From Steroidobacter gossypii (GTDB lineage Bacteria; Pseudomonadota; Gammaproteobacteria; Steroidobacterales; Steroidobacteraceae): 64,000 nucleotides of DNA. The notes under the pieces are model-generated. The model did no database searches, was not told where the DNA came from, and worked only from the letters and a program-made list of their open reading frames with translations. Below, in pieces: positions 28,410 through 37,490 of the stretch; position 1 is the stretch's first letter; every line of letters starts with the position of its first letter. The position numbers and the translations under genes are program-made. The stretch lies in NCBI RefSeq assembly GCF_016801985.1, contig NZ_JAEVLS010000004.1, positions 310,001-374,000 on the forward strand, given 5' to 3'.

Positions 28410-28506
28410 GACGTCTAATCCCTGCCCGCAAGGACACAAGCCGGCCCGCCGCCGGCGCAGTTCGAACGCTGCTGTCCCGATTCGATCCGGCGCGGCCGGG
28501 CGCCGC

Positions 28507-28779
28507 TCAGCCGAACACCAGTCTCAAGCAGGCTTCTTCGTTCTTGGAATGGAAATACAAGCCATCGGTGTCCTTGCCCTCGGCAATGATCACCGGCGTC
28601 GCGCCTTCGAATTTCTGGCGCGCGATCGCGGTGGCGGCGACTTCGTTGATGCCGTTCGCCTTCACATACTCGGCCCAGCGCGGATCGCCCTTGTCGATGC
28701 GCTGACCGGCGTCGGTCGCCCGCCGCAGCAGTTGCACGAACTGGTAATAGTCGAACTCGACGACTCTGCCCCGGGCCAT
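28507..28779 (-). CDS. 90-residue hypothetical protein upstream of vgrG
   Basis: A small acidic/basic mixed soluble protein (MARGRVVEFDYYQFVQLLRR at the start) with no signal peptide, membrane segment or cysteines. I do not recognise the family. It sits in its own small island: 114 nt separate it from the methyltransferase upstream and 97 nt from vgrG downstream, unlike the tight spacing elsewhere in the array. The codon usage matches its neighbours, so I take it as a real gene. It may be a spike adaptor or small effector or immunity factor, but nothing in the sequence proves this. Confidence 0.65.
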   Translation of the reverse strand: MARGRVVEFDYYQFVQLLRRATDAGQRIDKGDPRWAEYVKANGINEVAATAIARQKFEGATPVIIAEGKDTDGLYFHSKNEEACLRLVFG

Positions 28780-28893
28780 GACCTGTACCGACCTTGATTA
28801 TGTATGCTGCGGGCGTAAGTACCCCAAACCCCGCACCACTGCAAGGGGCGAGTCGGCATTCCGAGGGATGTGTCGACATTGCTGGTGAGGTTG

Positions 28894-30093
28894 TCATTTG
28901 ACGGCGAGCACCACGTGGCCTGCGACTTGCCTGCTGCCTTCCCGGCGCAGCGTGTCGCCCGTGATCGAGATCGAGCAGAACCCGGCGTTGGTCAGCACCG
29001 TCCGGATGTAGGACTCCTGGTGGCAGTAGCGGCCGTGGGGTTCGATCCGGTACGACGGTTCGGCCCCCGTTTCGGGTTCGAGCCGTTCGAGGGTGAAAGC
29101 CAGCAGCCCGCCCGGGCGCAGGCAGACATGCGCAGCCGCGATCGGTTCTTCCAGCGCGCCGAAATAAACGAGCGTGTCGGCGGACACGATCACATCCGCG
29201 GACTCCGCTCGCGCCCGCATGAAGGACGACAACTCTTCGACGACGAGATCGTCATAGATATGGCGGGCGCGCGCCTTCTCCACCATGCCCGGCGAGATAT
29301 CGAAGCCGATCAGCCTGCGGGCCATCGGCTCGAGCAATGGGCCGCACAGACCGGTGCCGCAGCCCGCATCGAAGATGTCCAGATCGGTCCGAGCACCCAC
29401 TTTCTCGGCCACAGCGGATGCAAGCAGCTGAGGCGCGCGATAGCCGAGATCCTGCAGGTTCTCATCGAACGAATCGGCGAACGCGTCGAACATCTCGGTG
29501 AGATAGGCATCGTCGGCGCGCTCTGGAACGTTCTCTCCCGTGCTCGCGGCCAGCATGTGCCTGGGAATCGGATTGTCCGGATCGGATTCGATCCACTTGC
29601 GATAGATATCGGCTGCCTCGGACAGGCGGCCGGCCCGATACAACAGTCGCGCCAGCGCTTCGTACGCCGCTGCGTAGCCGGGACCGTACTCCACCGCTTT
29701 TTGGAAACATTCCAGCGCCTCTTCCGCCCGCTTCAGACGACGGGCGCAGATGCCGCGGTTGAACCACGCTTCGGCCATGGTCGGCGCGAGCTCTGCCGCG
29801 GTGCTGAATGCCTTGTGAGCTTCTTCCAGCGCGCCGCTCGCCGTCAGCGCGTTGCCGAAATTGGTCCACGCGTGCGGGTTGCGGGGCTGGCTCTTGACCG
29901 AACGGCGCAACAGCTCCAGACCTTCGCCGACGTTGCCGGTCTGGACTCGCATCATGCCCAGGAAGTTGAGCGCGTCCGCATCGCTCGGACGTCGCCGCAG
30001 GACGCGGCGATAGCCCGCTTCCGCTTCGGCGAAGCGCCCGCCCTTGTGGGCTTCGATCGCTCGCATCAGCAGTGAATGGTCGGCAGTGCTCAC
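28894..30093 (-). CDS. TPR-repeat SAM-dependent methyltransferase within the T6SS array
   Basis: A 399-residue cytoplasmic protein. Residues 1-175 form about five tetratricopeptide repeats (for example AWFNRGICARRLKRAEEALE near 110). Residues about 190-399 are a class I methyltransferase with the SAM-binding motif DIFDAGCGTGLCG at about 239-251, acidic end of strand 2 IGFDIS, and VIVSADTLVYFG (motif II-like). This architecture matches the predicted TPR-containing methyltransferases of COG4976. It lies 28 nt after tssH. A protein substrate in the secretion apparatus is plausible because TPRs bind proteins, but the substrate is unknown; methylation of a surface or secreted partner, or an unrelated cellular role, are alternatives. 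Confidence 0.88.
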   Translation of the reverse strand: MSTADHSLLMRAIEAHKGGRFAEAEAGYRRVLRRRPSDADALNFLGMMRVQTGNVGEGLELLRRSVKSQPRNPHAWTNFGNALTASGALEEAHKAFSTAAELAPTMAEAWFNRGICARRLKRAEEALECFQKAVEYGPGYAAAYEALARLLYRAGRLSEAADIYRKWIESDPDNPIPRHMLAASTGENVPERADDAYLTEMFDAFADSFDENLQDLGYRAPQLLASAVAEKVGARTDLDIFDAGCGTGLCGPLLEPMARRLIGFDISPGMVEKARARHIYDDLVVEELSSFMRARAESADVIVSADTLVYFGALEEPIAAAHVCLRPGGLLAFTLERLEPETGAEPSYRIEPHGRYCHQESYIRTVLTNAGFCSISITGDTLRREGSRQVAGHVVLAVK

Positions 30094-30121
30094 TGTTCGA
30101 TTCCCGGGCGCGCGACTGGTC

Positions 30122-32833
30122 TCAAGCGAACGAATATTTGAATTCGGTGCCGTCGACTGTGATGTCGATCTGCGCCGTGGTCTGCGCCTGCGATACGCGC
30201 TCGAGCAACTGGCGGCTCACTTGCGCGAGCAGCGTGTTCGTCAGGATGGCGTCGATCATGCGGCCACCGCTTTCCGGCTCGGTGCAACGGGAGGCAATCA
30301 GCTTCACCACCGCTTCGTCATAGCTCAGCGCGATGCCGTGTTGTGCCTTCACGCGGGACACCACGCGATCGAGCTGCAGGCGAATGATCCGGCCGAGCAT
30401 CGAATCGCTCAGCGGGTAATACGGGATGGTCACGATGCGTCCGAGCAGCGCCGCCGGGAAGGTCTTCAGCAGCGGCGCACGCAGCGCCTTGGCGATGCCT
30501 TCAGGCTCGGGCAGCAACTCCGGATCCTTGCACATGCCCATGATCAGATCGGTGCCCACGTTGGTGGTCAGGATGATCAGGGTGTTCTTGAAATCGATCA
30601 GCCGGCCTTCGCCATCTTCCATCACGCCCTTGTCGAACACCTGGAAGAAAATCTCGTGCACGTCCGGGTGCGCTTTTTCCACTTCGTCGAGCAACACCAC
30701 GCTGTACGGCTTGCGACGCACGGCTTCGGTCAACACGCCGCCTTCGCCATAGCCGACGTAGCCCGGAGGGGCGCCCTTGAGCGTCGAAACGGTATGCGCC
30801 TCCTGGAATTCACTCATGTTGATGGTGATGAGATTCTGCTCGCCACCGTACAACGCTTCCGCCAGGGTCAGCGCCGTTTCGGTCTTGCCGACGCCGGAGG
30901 GGCCGGCCAGCATGAACACGCCGAGCGGCTTGTTCGGATTTTCCAGGCCCGCGCGCGCGGTCTGCACGCGACGGGTGATCATCTCGAGCGCGTGATCCTG
31001 ACCGATGACGCGCTGGCCGAGCGTTTGCGCCAGCTTCAGCACAGTGGCGATTTCGTCCTTCACCATGCGACCGACCGGAATGCCGGTCCAGTCCGCGACC
31101 ACGGAGGCGACCGCTTGCTCGTCCACGCTCGGCAGGACCAACGGGCGGTCGCCCTGCACTTCGTCGAGTTGCTCCTGCAAGGTCTGCAGCCGCGCAATCG
31201 CCTCGGCTCGTTCTTCTTGCGTCATCGCAGCCGCGCCGGCCGCTTGGTCGGACCCCTTCGCATTCTGCGCATCCGCTTTGCCGGTGGCCTCGCGCAGCTT
31301 GGCGCGCAACGCGAGGATCTCATCGACCAGCGTCTTCTCCTTGCTCCAGGCCGACTGCAATGTTTCGAGCCGCTTTTTCTCGCTTTCGAGCGCTTCGCGT
31401 GCGCTGTTTTCACGCGCGCTTGTGTCAAGACCGATCGCAGCTTCGCGGGCGATGATTTCCAGCTCCGTCTGCAGCGCTTCGATTCGACGCTGGCTGTCTT
31501 CCACCTCCGCGGGCGTCGCGTGATGGCTGACGCCAACTCGCGCGCACGACGTATCGAGCAGGCTCACCGCCTTGTCCGGCAGCTGACGATCCGGAATGTA
31601 ACGATGCGAGAGCTTCACGGCCGCTTCCAGCGCCTCGTCCAGGATCTGCACGCGATGGTGCTTCTCCATGGTCGAGACGATACCGCGCATCATCAGCACG
31701 GCCTTGTCCTCGGCGGGCTCTTCGATCTTCACCGTCTGGAAGCGACGGGTCAGCGCCGGATCCTTTTCGATATATTTCTTATATTCGGCCCACGTCGTCG
31801 CGCCGATGGTTCGCAGCGTGCCGCGCGCCAGCGCCGGCTTCAGCAGATTCGCCGCATCGCCCGTGCCAGCGGCGCCGCCCGCGCCGACTAGTGTGTGCAC
31901 CTCGTCGATGAACAGGACGATGGGCTTAGGCGACGCCTGCACCTCATCGATCACCTGGCGCAGGCGCTGTTCGAACTCGCCTTTCATGCTGGCGCCGGCT
32001 TGTAACAAACCGACATCGAGCGCGCGCAGTGAAATGTCCTTCAACGACGGCGGCACGTCGCCCGCGACGATTCGCCGTGCGAAACCTTCCACGACCGCGG
32101 TCTTGCCGACGCCAGCCTCGCCGGTGAGGATGGGATTGTTCTGACGACGACGCATCAGGATGTCGACGATCTGGCGAATCTCGTCGTCGCGGCCGACCAC
32201 TGGATCGATCTTGCCGGCGCGCGCCTGCTCGGTGAGGTCCACCGTGAATCTCTGCAGCGCTTCCTGCTTGCCCATCTGTGCGGGGGCGAGAGCGCCGCTG
32301 GCTTCACCCGGCTCGCCTCGCGAGACCTGCGAACCGTCGCTCGCGCCGAGCGCGCCTTCAGGCGAGCTGGCAACGATCTGCGCGAAGTCTTCGGCGAGCT
32401 GATCGGGCTTCACCTTGTCGAATTCTTTGGAGATATTCGTGAGCACGTTCTTGAGCGAGGGCGTCTTGAGCGCCGCGAGCAGCAGATAACCGGTGCGGAT
32501 CTGGCCGTCGCCGAACTTGAGCGTGGACCACACCCAGGCGCGCTCGGCGACATCTTCGATGTGCGCCGACAGGTCGGAAATGGCGGTCGAGCCGCGTGGC
32601 AGCCGATCCAGCGCCTTGGTGAAATCGCTCGCCAGCTTGCTGGGGTCGATCTCGAAGGCGCGCACGATGCTGGTCAGATCGGACGCCTGCTGTTGCAGGA
32701 TCTGATGCAGCCAATGCACCAGCTCGACATACGGATTGCCGCGCAGCTTGCAGAACACGGTCGCGCCTTCGACCGATTCGTAGGCCAGGCGATTGAGCTT
32801 GCCGAACAGCGCAACCCGACTGATGTCACCCAT
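30122..32833 (-). CDS. tssH: TssH / ClpV AAA+ sheath-disassembly ATPase
   Basis: A 903-residue Hsp100 protein that recycles the contracted TssB-TssC sheath. It has a Clp N-domain, a first AAA+ domain with Walker A GEAGVGKTA at 238-246 and Walker B VLFIDEVHTLVG near 306, a coiled-coil middle domain (about 420-560), and a second AAA+ domain with Walker A GPSGVGKTE at 644-652. Full length and intact. It starts 23 nt after tssG. The N-terminal extension that recognises TssC in other ClpVs is present at about 1-20. Confidence 0.96.
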   Translation of the reverse strand: MGDISRVALFGKLNRLAYESVEGATVFCKLRGNPYVELVHWLHQILQQQASDLTSIVRAFEIDPSKLASDFTKALDRLPRGSTAISDLSAHIEDVAERAWVWSTLKFGDGQIRTGYLLLAALKTPSLKNVLTNISKEFDKVKPDQLAEDFAQIVASSPEGALGASDGSQVSRGEPGEASGALAPAQMGKQEALQRFTVDLTEQARAGKIDPVVGRDDEIRQIVDILMRRRQNNPILTGEAGVGKTAVVEGFARRIVAGDVPPSLKDISLRALDVGLLQAGASMKGEFEQRLRQVIDEVQASPKPIVLFIDEVHTLVGAGGAAGTGDAANLLKPALARGTLRTIGATTWAEYKKYIEKDPALTRRFQTVKIEEPAEDKAVLMMRGIVSTMEKHHRVQILDEALEAAVKLSHRYIPDRQLPDKAVSLLDTSCARVGVSHHATPAEVEDSQRRIEALQTELEIIAREAAIGLDTSARENSAREALESEKKRLETLQSAWSKEKTLVDEILALRAKLREATGKADAQNAKGSDQAAGAAAMTQEERAEAIARLQTLQEQLDEVQGDRPLVLPSVDEQAVASVVADWTGIPVGRMVKDEIATVLKLAQTLGQRVIGQDHALEMITRRVQTARAGLENPNKPLGVFMLAGPSGVGKTETALTLAEALYGGEQNLITINMSEFQEAHTVSTLKGAPPGYVGYGEGGVLTEAVRRKPYSVVLLDEVEKAHPDVHEIFFQVFDKGVMEDGEGRLIDFKNTLIILTTNVGTDLIMGMCKDPELLPEPEGIAKALRAPLLKTFPAALLGRIVTIPYYPLSDSMLGRIIRLQLDRVVSRVKAQHGIALSYDEAVVKLIASRCTEPESGGRMIDAILTNTLLAQVSRQLLERVSQAQTTAQIDITVDGTEFKYSFA

Positions 32834-32856
32834 GCTTCGCTCCCAAACTTTTCAAT

Positions 32857-33891
32857 TTATTGATGGCGCCCCGACGCTCGCTCCCGAGCGCCGGCCGCTT
32901 GTTCCTGAATCACCACATCCGCTGCATGCGCGCGGCGCTCGCCGAGCCAGCTCGTCCAACCGAGCGGACTCGCGCCGTCGAGACGCGCGCCGGGAATCTC
33001 CACATCGCGCAGGAGCAGGCGCACCTGCCACTCCCATTCGTCGTTCGTGTACTGGCGCACCAGCGAATGCAACTCCCTCAAGCCCGGCGCGCCGGGCAGG
33101 AAATTCGAGAACGCCGCATGCGGCAGCGGCCCCAGCACGATCTCGAACTTGTGCTGGCACTGCCATGTGGACGCCCCCAACGTCGCATTGCTGCCGAGCG
33201 CGGCGGCCGCAGAGCCGCCGAGACGACATCGCAAGTCGTCGGGGATCTCGAGCCAGGAGCCGACGAACTGCCGCACTTCCACCTCGATGCCGAAATAATC
33301 GGCAAGCACCGCTTCGAGACCTTCGGCCGAGCGAGGCTGTGAAGCGAACAGGCCGGCACGAGACAACTTGGCGTAATCCGGCGCCGCATCCGCATCGCGC
33401 GCGCTCTCGGGCGCCATGCCGATCAGGGCGCCGACATATGTTCGAAATCGATCGCTGTCGGGCCGGTCGAGGCTGACCGCGGGCTCCGACTCCGCCCACG
33501 CGCGATAGAACAGCGAGATCAGTCGATGCTGAAACAGATTGAGGAAGTCGACGACGGTCGCATCTTCCTTGTGCCGGCGGCGCTCGTAAGCGAGCTCGGT
33601 CAAATGCAATGGCAAAGCACCGTTGGGTCCGAACAGTCCGAAAGCGAATTGCTCCAGCCGCACGGCGCCATCTTCGGCGTTCACGAGTTGCGCCACGTCG
33701 CAGGGCGCGAACGACAGATGCGGCGCCTGCCCGAGCCGCACCGAATCATCCGCGGCCTTGCGCGCTTCGCCCAACCGAGGCCTGTCCGCATAGACCTGCT
33801 CGAGCAGCCGCAACGCCGCGAACAGGGTGTAGCCGTGCGGCTGAGCCTGCAGCTGCGCCAGCGCCTGGTTGTTCAGATCGAGCGGCGGCAT
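32857..33891 (-). CDS. tssG: TssG baseplate component (ImpH/VasB)
   Basis: A 344-residue soluble protein. The N-terminal part (PHGYTLFAALRLLEQVYADR, then LSFAP..VAQL) and the middle (FGLFGPNGALPLHLTELAYE) are the family's best-conserved blocks. It forms the TssE-TssF-TssG-TssK wedge. The start overlaps the end of tssF by 19 nt, the usual arrangement for this pair, and implies translational coupling. Confidence 0.95.
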   Translation of the reverse strand: MPPLDLNNQALAQLQAQPHGYTLFAALRLLEQVYADRPRLGEARKAADDSVRLGQAPHLSFAPCDVAQLVNAEDGAVRLEQFAFGLFGPNGALPLHLTELAYERRRHKEDATVVDFLNLFQHRLISLFYRAWAESEPAVSLDRPDSDRFRTYVGALIGMAPESARDADAAPDYAKLSRAGLFASQPRSAEGLEAVLADYFGIEVEVRQFVGSWLEIPDDLRCRLGGSAAAALGSNATLGASTWQCQHKFEIVLGPLPHAAFSNFLPGAPGLRELHSLVRQYTNDEWEWQVRLLLRDVEIPGARLDGASPLGWTSWLGERRAHAADVVIQEQAAGARERASGRHQ

Positions 33892-35753
33892 CCCACCCTC
33901 ACCGGCCAGGTCTTGATGACACCGCGCGCGACCGACGCGAGTCGCGTCTGCGTGAACGAATTCAAGGAAACATAGCGTGCAAAAAAACGATCCAGCACGC
34001 TGCCGAGCGTGACGATGCCCACGCCTTCGAAGGCGGCATCGTCCAACGTGACTGTGATCTCTAGTCCGCGCGCGTAGCTGATCGGACCTTCAACCGGCGC
34101 ACGCCTCACCACGGTGTTGTAACCGACCGTGCGCACGCCATCGACTTGTCTGAGCGCTGTCACGTCGTTCGAATCTGCATACAGCGCGAGCATGTCACGA
34201 AGCATCTCCGCGCCTGACTCCGGTGTGCGCTCGATCAGCGACAGATAGTTCAGCGACAGATGACTGATCAGCTTCCATGCTGTCGCGCCCATCCCGGGCG
34301 ACTGCCGCGGATAGCTGGGGCCAGCGATGCAGCGGACGGCTTCCACCGGCGCGCCGCCTTCAACCGAGAAGTCGGTGCGCGCCGTGCCGGTCGCGAGCTG
34401 GATCGGCAGATCTCGATTCGTGCACAGCGCCTGTACGTCGAGCTGGCGAATCTGCCCGGTCCGCTGGCCCTGGGCCGCGTCCACGATGGACACGAAACAT
34501 TCGCTGCCGACGTAAGCGGATCGCGCCCCGCTCTGCTGCTGTTTGGCGGACAACAGACGTGGTCGCCGCTGCATCGTGTAGTACGACGAGTCGTAAGCAT
34601 CGCCGCCGTGACCCACCGAATAAAACGGGCGGATCTGCGTGATCGATTCGCCGCCGGCGCCGATGCCCTCCATCTGCTGCACGCTGTGCACTTCGAAATC
34701 CATCGGCCGGTTGCGATCTGGCACCAGGTGATATTCGGTCTCGCGGCTGGTGACGTGCACGCGATCGAGTGCGCGCGGGAACAGATTGATGGCCGGCGTG
34801 CAGAACATGCGGAAATGCGATGCGTCGAGCGCATTCTCCAACCCGACGTGCGCGCGCTCCATGGCGAGATAAATCTCGAGCTCGTCCCCTTCGCAGGTCT
34901 GCACTGCCTCGCGCAGATCGTTGACCGAGAAAAACAGGAAGCGCTCGGCGAACGCGAAATATTCCTGCAGCAGGCGATAGCCCTGGAAGCCCTGGCGAGT
35001 GACGGGCAACAGCGCCTCGTGATCGTCGAGCCCGACCTGGCGCACGCTCGACGCCGGCCGGAAGTGCACGGACGCGCTCTGGCCATGCGCGCGTGACGAG
35101 CGCACGTACATGCCCATGCAATCGGCCGCGATCTGCTCGACCACGCGGTGAGCCAGATCGGCCGTCGCTTTCACATGGAATGTGAGCGAATCGAGCGGCA
35201 ACTGTTTCCATTTGACCCCAGGCGCCGTCTTCAAACGCAGGCGGATGGCGGCGCGCGCACGCCCGTCGGTGGCGACGCCTTGCGATGCCAGAGCGCCGGA
35301 CCCGGAAAGATACTTCGCTTCAGTGACGATCAACGGCCACAGCGTCACATCGTGCGCCGTGCGGAATTCACACGAGATGCGGTCGCCTTTGACCAGCGGA
35401 CTGCGCAGGCTCGTGCCGCGTTTCACGACATGCCCGCCCACCAGCGCGCTCTCTTTGAGATCCGGCGCGAGCTCAACGACCGTGCACGAGGGCGTTGGCT
35501 GCAGATAGTGTGGATACACCATCTCCAGCAAGTGCTGGGTGAAATCGGGATGGCGCGCATCGAGCTTCAGCTGCACGCGCGCTGCGAGGAAAGCAAAGCC
35601 TTCGAGCAGCCGCTCGACATACGGATCGGCGCACTCCACACCGTCGACGCCTAGACGCGCAGCGATGCGGGGATAGGCCTGCGCAAATTCGGCGCCCATC
35701 TCGCGCACGAATTGCAGCTCGCGGTTGTAGTAGTCGAGTAGACGTGGATCCAT
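33873..35753 (-). CDS. tssF: TssF baseplate component (ImpG/VasA)
   Basis: A 626-residue protein starting MDPRLLDYYNRELQFVREMG, the diagnostic TssF N-terminus, followed by FAQAYPRIAARLG and VERLLEGFAFLAARVQLKLD. The start is set to ATG 35753, 5 nt after the tssE stop; the frame is open for 33 more codons upstream but these would run into tssE. The C-terminus overlaps tssG. Length and motifs are typical. Confidence 0.95.
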   Translation of the reverse strand: MDPRLLDYYNRELQFVREMGAEFAQAYPRIAARLGVDGVECADPYVERLLEGFAFLAARVQLKLDARHPDFTQHLLEMVYPHYLQPTPSCTVVELAPDLKESALVGGHVVKRGTSLRSPLVKGDRISCEFRTAHDVTLWPLIVTEAKYLSGSGALASQGVATDGRARAAIRLRLKTAPGVKWKQLPLDSLTFHVKATADLAHRVVEQIAADCMGMYVRSSRAHGQSASVHFRPASSVRQVGLDDHEALLPVTRQGFQGYRLLQEYFAFAERFLFFSVNDLREAVQTCEGDELEIYLAMERAHVGLENALDASHFRMFCTPAINLFPRALDRVHVTSRETEYHLVPDRNRPMDFEVHSVQQMEGIGAGGESITQIRPFYSVGHGGDAYDSSYYTMQRRPRLLSAKQQQSGARSAYVGSECFVSIVDAAQGQRTGQIRQLDVQALCTNRDLPIQLATGTARTDFSVEGGAPVEAVRCIAGPSYPRQSPGMGATAWKLISHLSLNYLSLIERTPESGAEMLRDMLALYADSNDVTALRQVDGVRTVGYNTVVRRAPVEGPISYARGLEITVTLDDAAFEGVGIVTLGSVLDRFFARYVSLNSFTQTRLASVARGVIKTWPVRVGCRRSI

Positions 35754-35758
35754 CGGCG

Positions 35759-36535
35759 CTATCTCACACCGGAATCGGCGATGCTCACATCGCCAGAATC
35801 GACGTCGATGCTCGTGCGCAAGACCAGATGCTGGGGAGCGGGTTGCCCCCACAGCTGCGCCTCGATGCGAAACGCGAGCACATGGGTTTCGGAGCCGTCA
35901 TCGCCCAGCTCGGGCGTGACGCGTACACGCGACAGGCGCGGCTCGAAGTTCGCGATGGCCGTTTCGATCTTGCTGCTGATCCGCTCCGCTTCGACCGAGC
36001 GAGCCATGCGCCCGGCCAGCGACGGCATGCCATAGTTCACAACGGAACGCTGTACGTGCGGATAATCCGTGAGATCGATGGAAGCATCGAGACTGCCGCA
36101 GTTGAGCAGCGAGGCCAGATCGCGACACACATATTCGCGCAACTTGCGAACCGCAACCGCGCGTTGCTCGGCCGACTCCGGCGTGGTGTTCAGTACGTTG
36201 CTGACCGCGAATTCGCAGAAGGCCTGTAGCGCGATGCCTTGCGGCGCGCCCGGCGGTTTGACGGTCAGCGCTTTCAATTGCGAGGGCGTGGTGCGCCCGG
36301 CACCCGACGTGAACCGCAAAGAGATCTTTGCCGAGTCATCGCCGACCGACTCGCTGCGGCCGCCGAATTGCAGGCCCTGCCCTTCGAGAATCGCGATCAG
36401 GTCGCGCTCGGTGAGACCGAGGCGTTGCAACTCGGCGAACGCGACAGACACTTCATACAAGGCCAGCAGCCGCTCGTCGTCGATCAGACGATCGAACAGC
36501 GCAGGTTGCAGACGTTCGCGAAGGCTGAGTTCCAT
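35759..36535 (-). CDS. tssE: TssE (gp25-like) baseplate component with a large internal insertion
   Basis: A 258-residue protein, against roughly 130-180 for most TssE. It starts with the expected RERLQPALFDRLIDDE, and the gp25-like domain resumes at about residue 125 (AVRKLREYVCRDLASLLN, then VVNYGMPSLAGR and a final IEAQLWGQP strand). Between them lie about 95 residues (25-120) that do not look like standard TssE, including a Gly/Ser/Asp-rich part and a helical segment. The position between tagJ (17 nt) and tssF (5 nt) confirms identity. The insertion may add a contact in the wedge; that is inference. Confidence 0.88.
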   Translation of the reverse strand: MELSLRERLQPALFDRLIDDERLLALYEVSVAFAELQRLGLTERDLIAILEGQGLQFGGRSESVGDDSAKISLRFTSGAGRTTPSQLKALTVKPPGAPQGIALQAFCEFAVSNVLNTTPESAEQRAVAVRKLREYVCRDLASLLNCGSLDASIDLTDYPHVQRSVVNYGMPSLAGRMARSVEAERISSKIETAIANFEPRLSRVRVTPELGDDGSETHVLAFRIEAQLWGQPAPQHLVLRTSIDVDSGDVSIADSGVR

Positions 36536-36552
36536 CGGAGTGATTCAGCCCG

Positions 36553-37365
36553 TCAGTCCGCCCCGGCTTCGCTCGCCGCGCCGAGCACGATCTCGCGAAT
36601 CTCGAGCAGGCCGAGCTCTTCGGCGTCGCTGGTCAGCACGCGCTGACCGAGACCCGCGTAGTGTTCGTCGTGGAGTGCTCGCCACTCGGTTTTGCGCGAC
36701 ATGCGGATCGCAGCGTCTTCGCTGCGCTCGGAACCTGGATAACGCACTGGCAGCAGGCCCATGGTCTCGCCGCCATTGGTCCAGGTGAGATGCGCCGGAA
36801 CCCACACGAGATCGCGCGCATCCGACGGCGCTTCGATGGAGACGCTTTGAATTCGTTCGAACGGCACCCAGTAGTACGCGCCGTTCAACAAGACTTCCAG
36901 AATCGGGCCGAGGCGCGAGTCGGCATCGGCGATCCATTCGCAGGGCGATTCGTTGATCTTGCCCGGCGTCGGCGTTGCCAACTCCAGCGCGGCGCTACGC
37001 ACCGCCGCGGCTTCAGCGGCCTTGCCTTCTGCATCCAGTGCGAGAGCTTGAAGAAAAGATGCGATCCAGGGCAGCGGCTCACCGAACACCAGCGGAGAAC
37101 GTTTCCCCGCGAACACGTCGGCGCGGATGCGTTCGCATTGAATCGCGGCGCTGTAGGCATGCTTCATCGGCAACGCGCCGGCATCCAGATCGGCGGCGAC
37201 CGAAAGTTGATTGAGCGCGCGTTCCCAATCGCCGGTCAGCATCAACAATTGCGCCAGAAACACGCGCAGTTTGCTGTCGGCGGGCTGGCGCCGGACTTCA
37301 TTCTGTAACTCTTGGATGCTTCCGGCGAGATCGCCCGCCCCGAACAGCTCTTCGGCTTTGCTCAT
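36553..37365 (-). CDS. tagJ: TagJ (ImpE/SciE-type) T6SS accessory protein
   Basis: A 270-residue soluble protein with a TPR-like N-terminal half (LAGSIQELQNEVRRQPADSK, LRVFLAQLLMLTGDWERAL). The ImpE C-terminal domain is marked by GPILEVLLNGAYYWVPFERI and DLVWVPAHLTW. In Pseudomonas, TagJ binds the TssB sheath subunit and is thought to assist ClpV recruitment. The hcp-tagJ-tssE order is that of HSI-I-like systems. It lies 125 nt after hcp, a gap holding two hairpins. Confidence 0.93.
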   Translation of the reverse strand: MSKAEELFGAGDLAGSIQELQNEVRRQPADSKLRVFLAQLLMLTGDWERALNQLSVAADLDAGALPMKHAYSAAIQCERIRADVFAGKRSPLVFGEPLPWIASFLQALALDAEGKAAEAAAVRSAALELATPTPGKINESPCEWIADADSRLGPILEVLLNGAYYWVPFERIQSVSIEAPSDARDLVWVPAHLTWTNGGETMGLLPVRYPGSERSEDAAIRMSRKTEWRALHDEHYAGLGQRVLTSDAEELGLLEIREIVLGAASEAGAD

Positions 37366-37384
37366 GTATCACCCGGAATCGGCA

Positions 37385-37463
37385 GCGCCCTTCGTTACCA
37401 GGGCGCCGCATGGGAACCACGCGCCCGCTGCGCTGCCTCGCCTGTTGCGAGAGCTGCGCAGCG
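37385..37463 (-). terminator. Two stem-loops in the hcp-tagJ spacer (attenuator or mRNA stabiliser)
   Basis: Downstream of hcp a long imperfect hairpin spans 37426-37463: an 8-bp stem CGCTGCGC/GCGCAGCG, an internal loop, a 5-bp stem CTCGC/GCGAG and a 5-nt loop. A second stem, 7 bp (GCGCCCT/AGGGCGC, 8-nt loop), spans 37385-37406. Neither is followed by a T-run, so a classical intrinsic terminator is unlikely. They could protect the 3' end of hcp mRNA or reduce read-through, giving more Hcp than downstream proteins. Confidence 0.5.
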
Positions 37464-37490
37464 TGACGCGTCCGCCAGTCGGCGAGTCGA

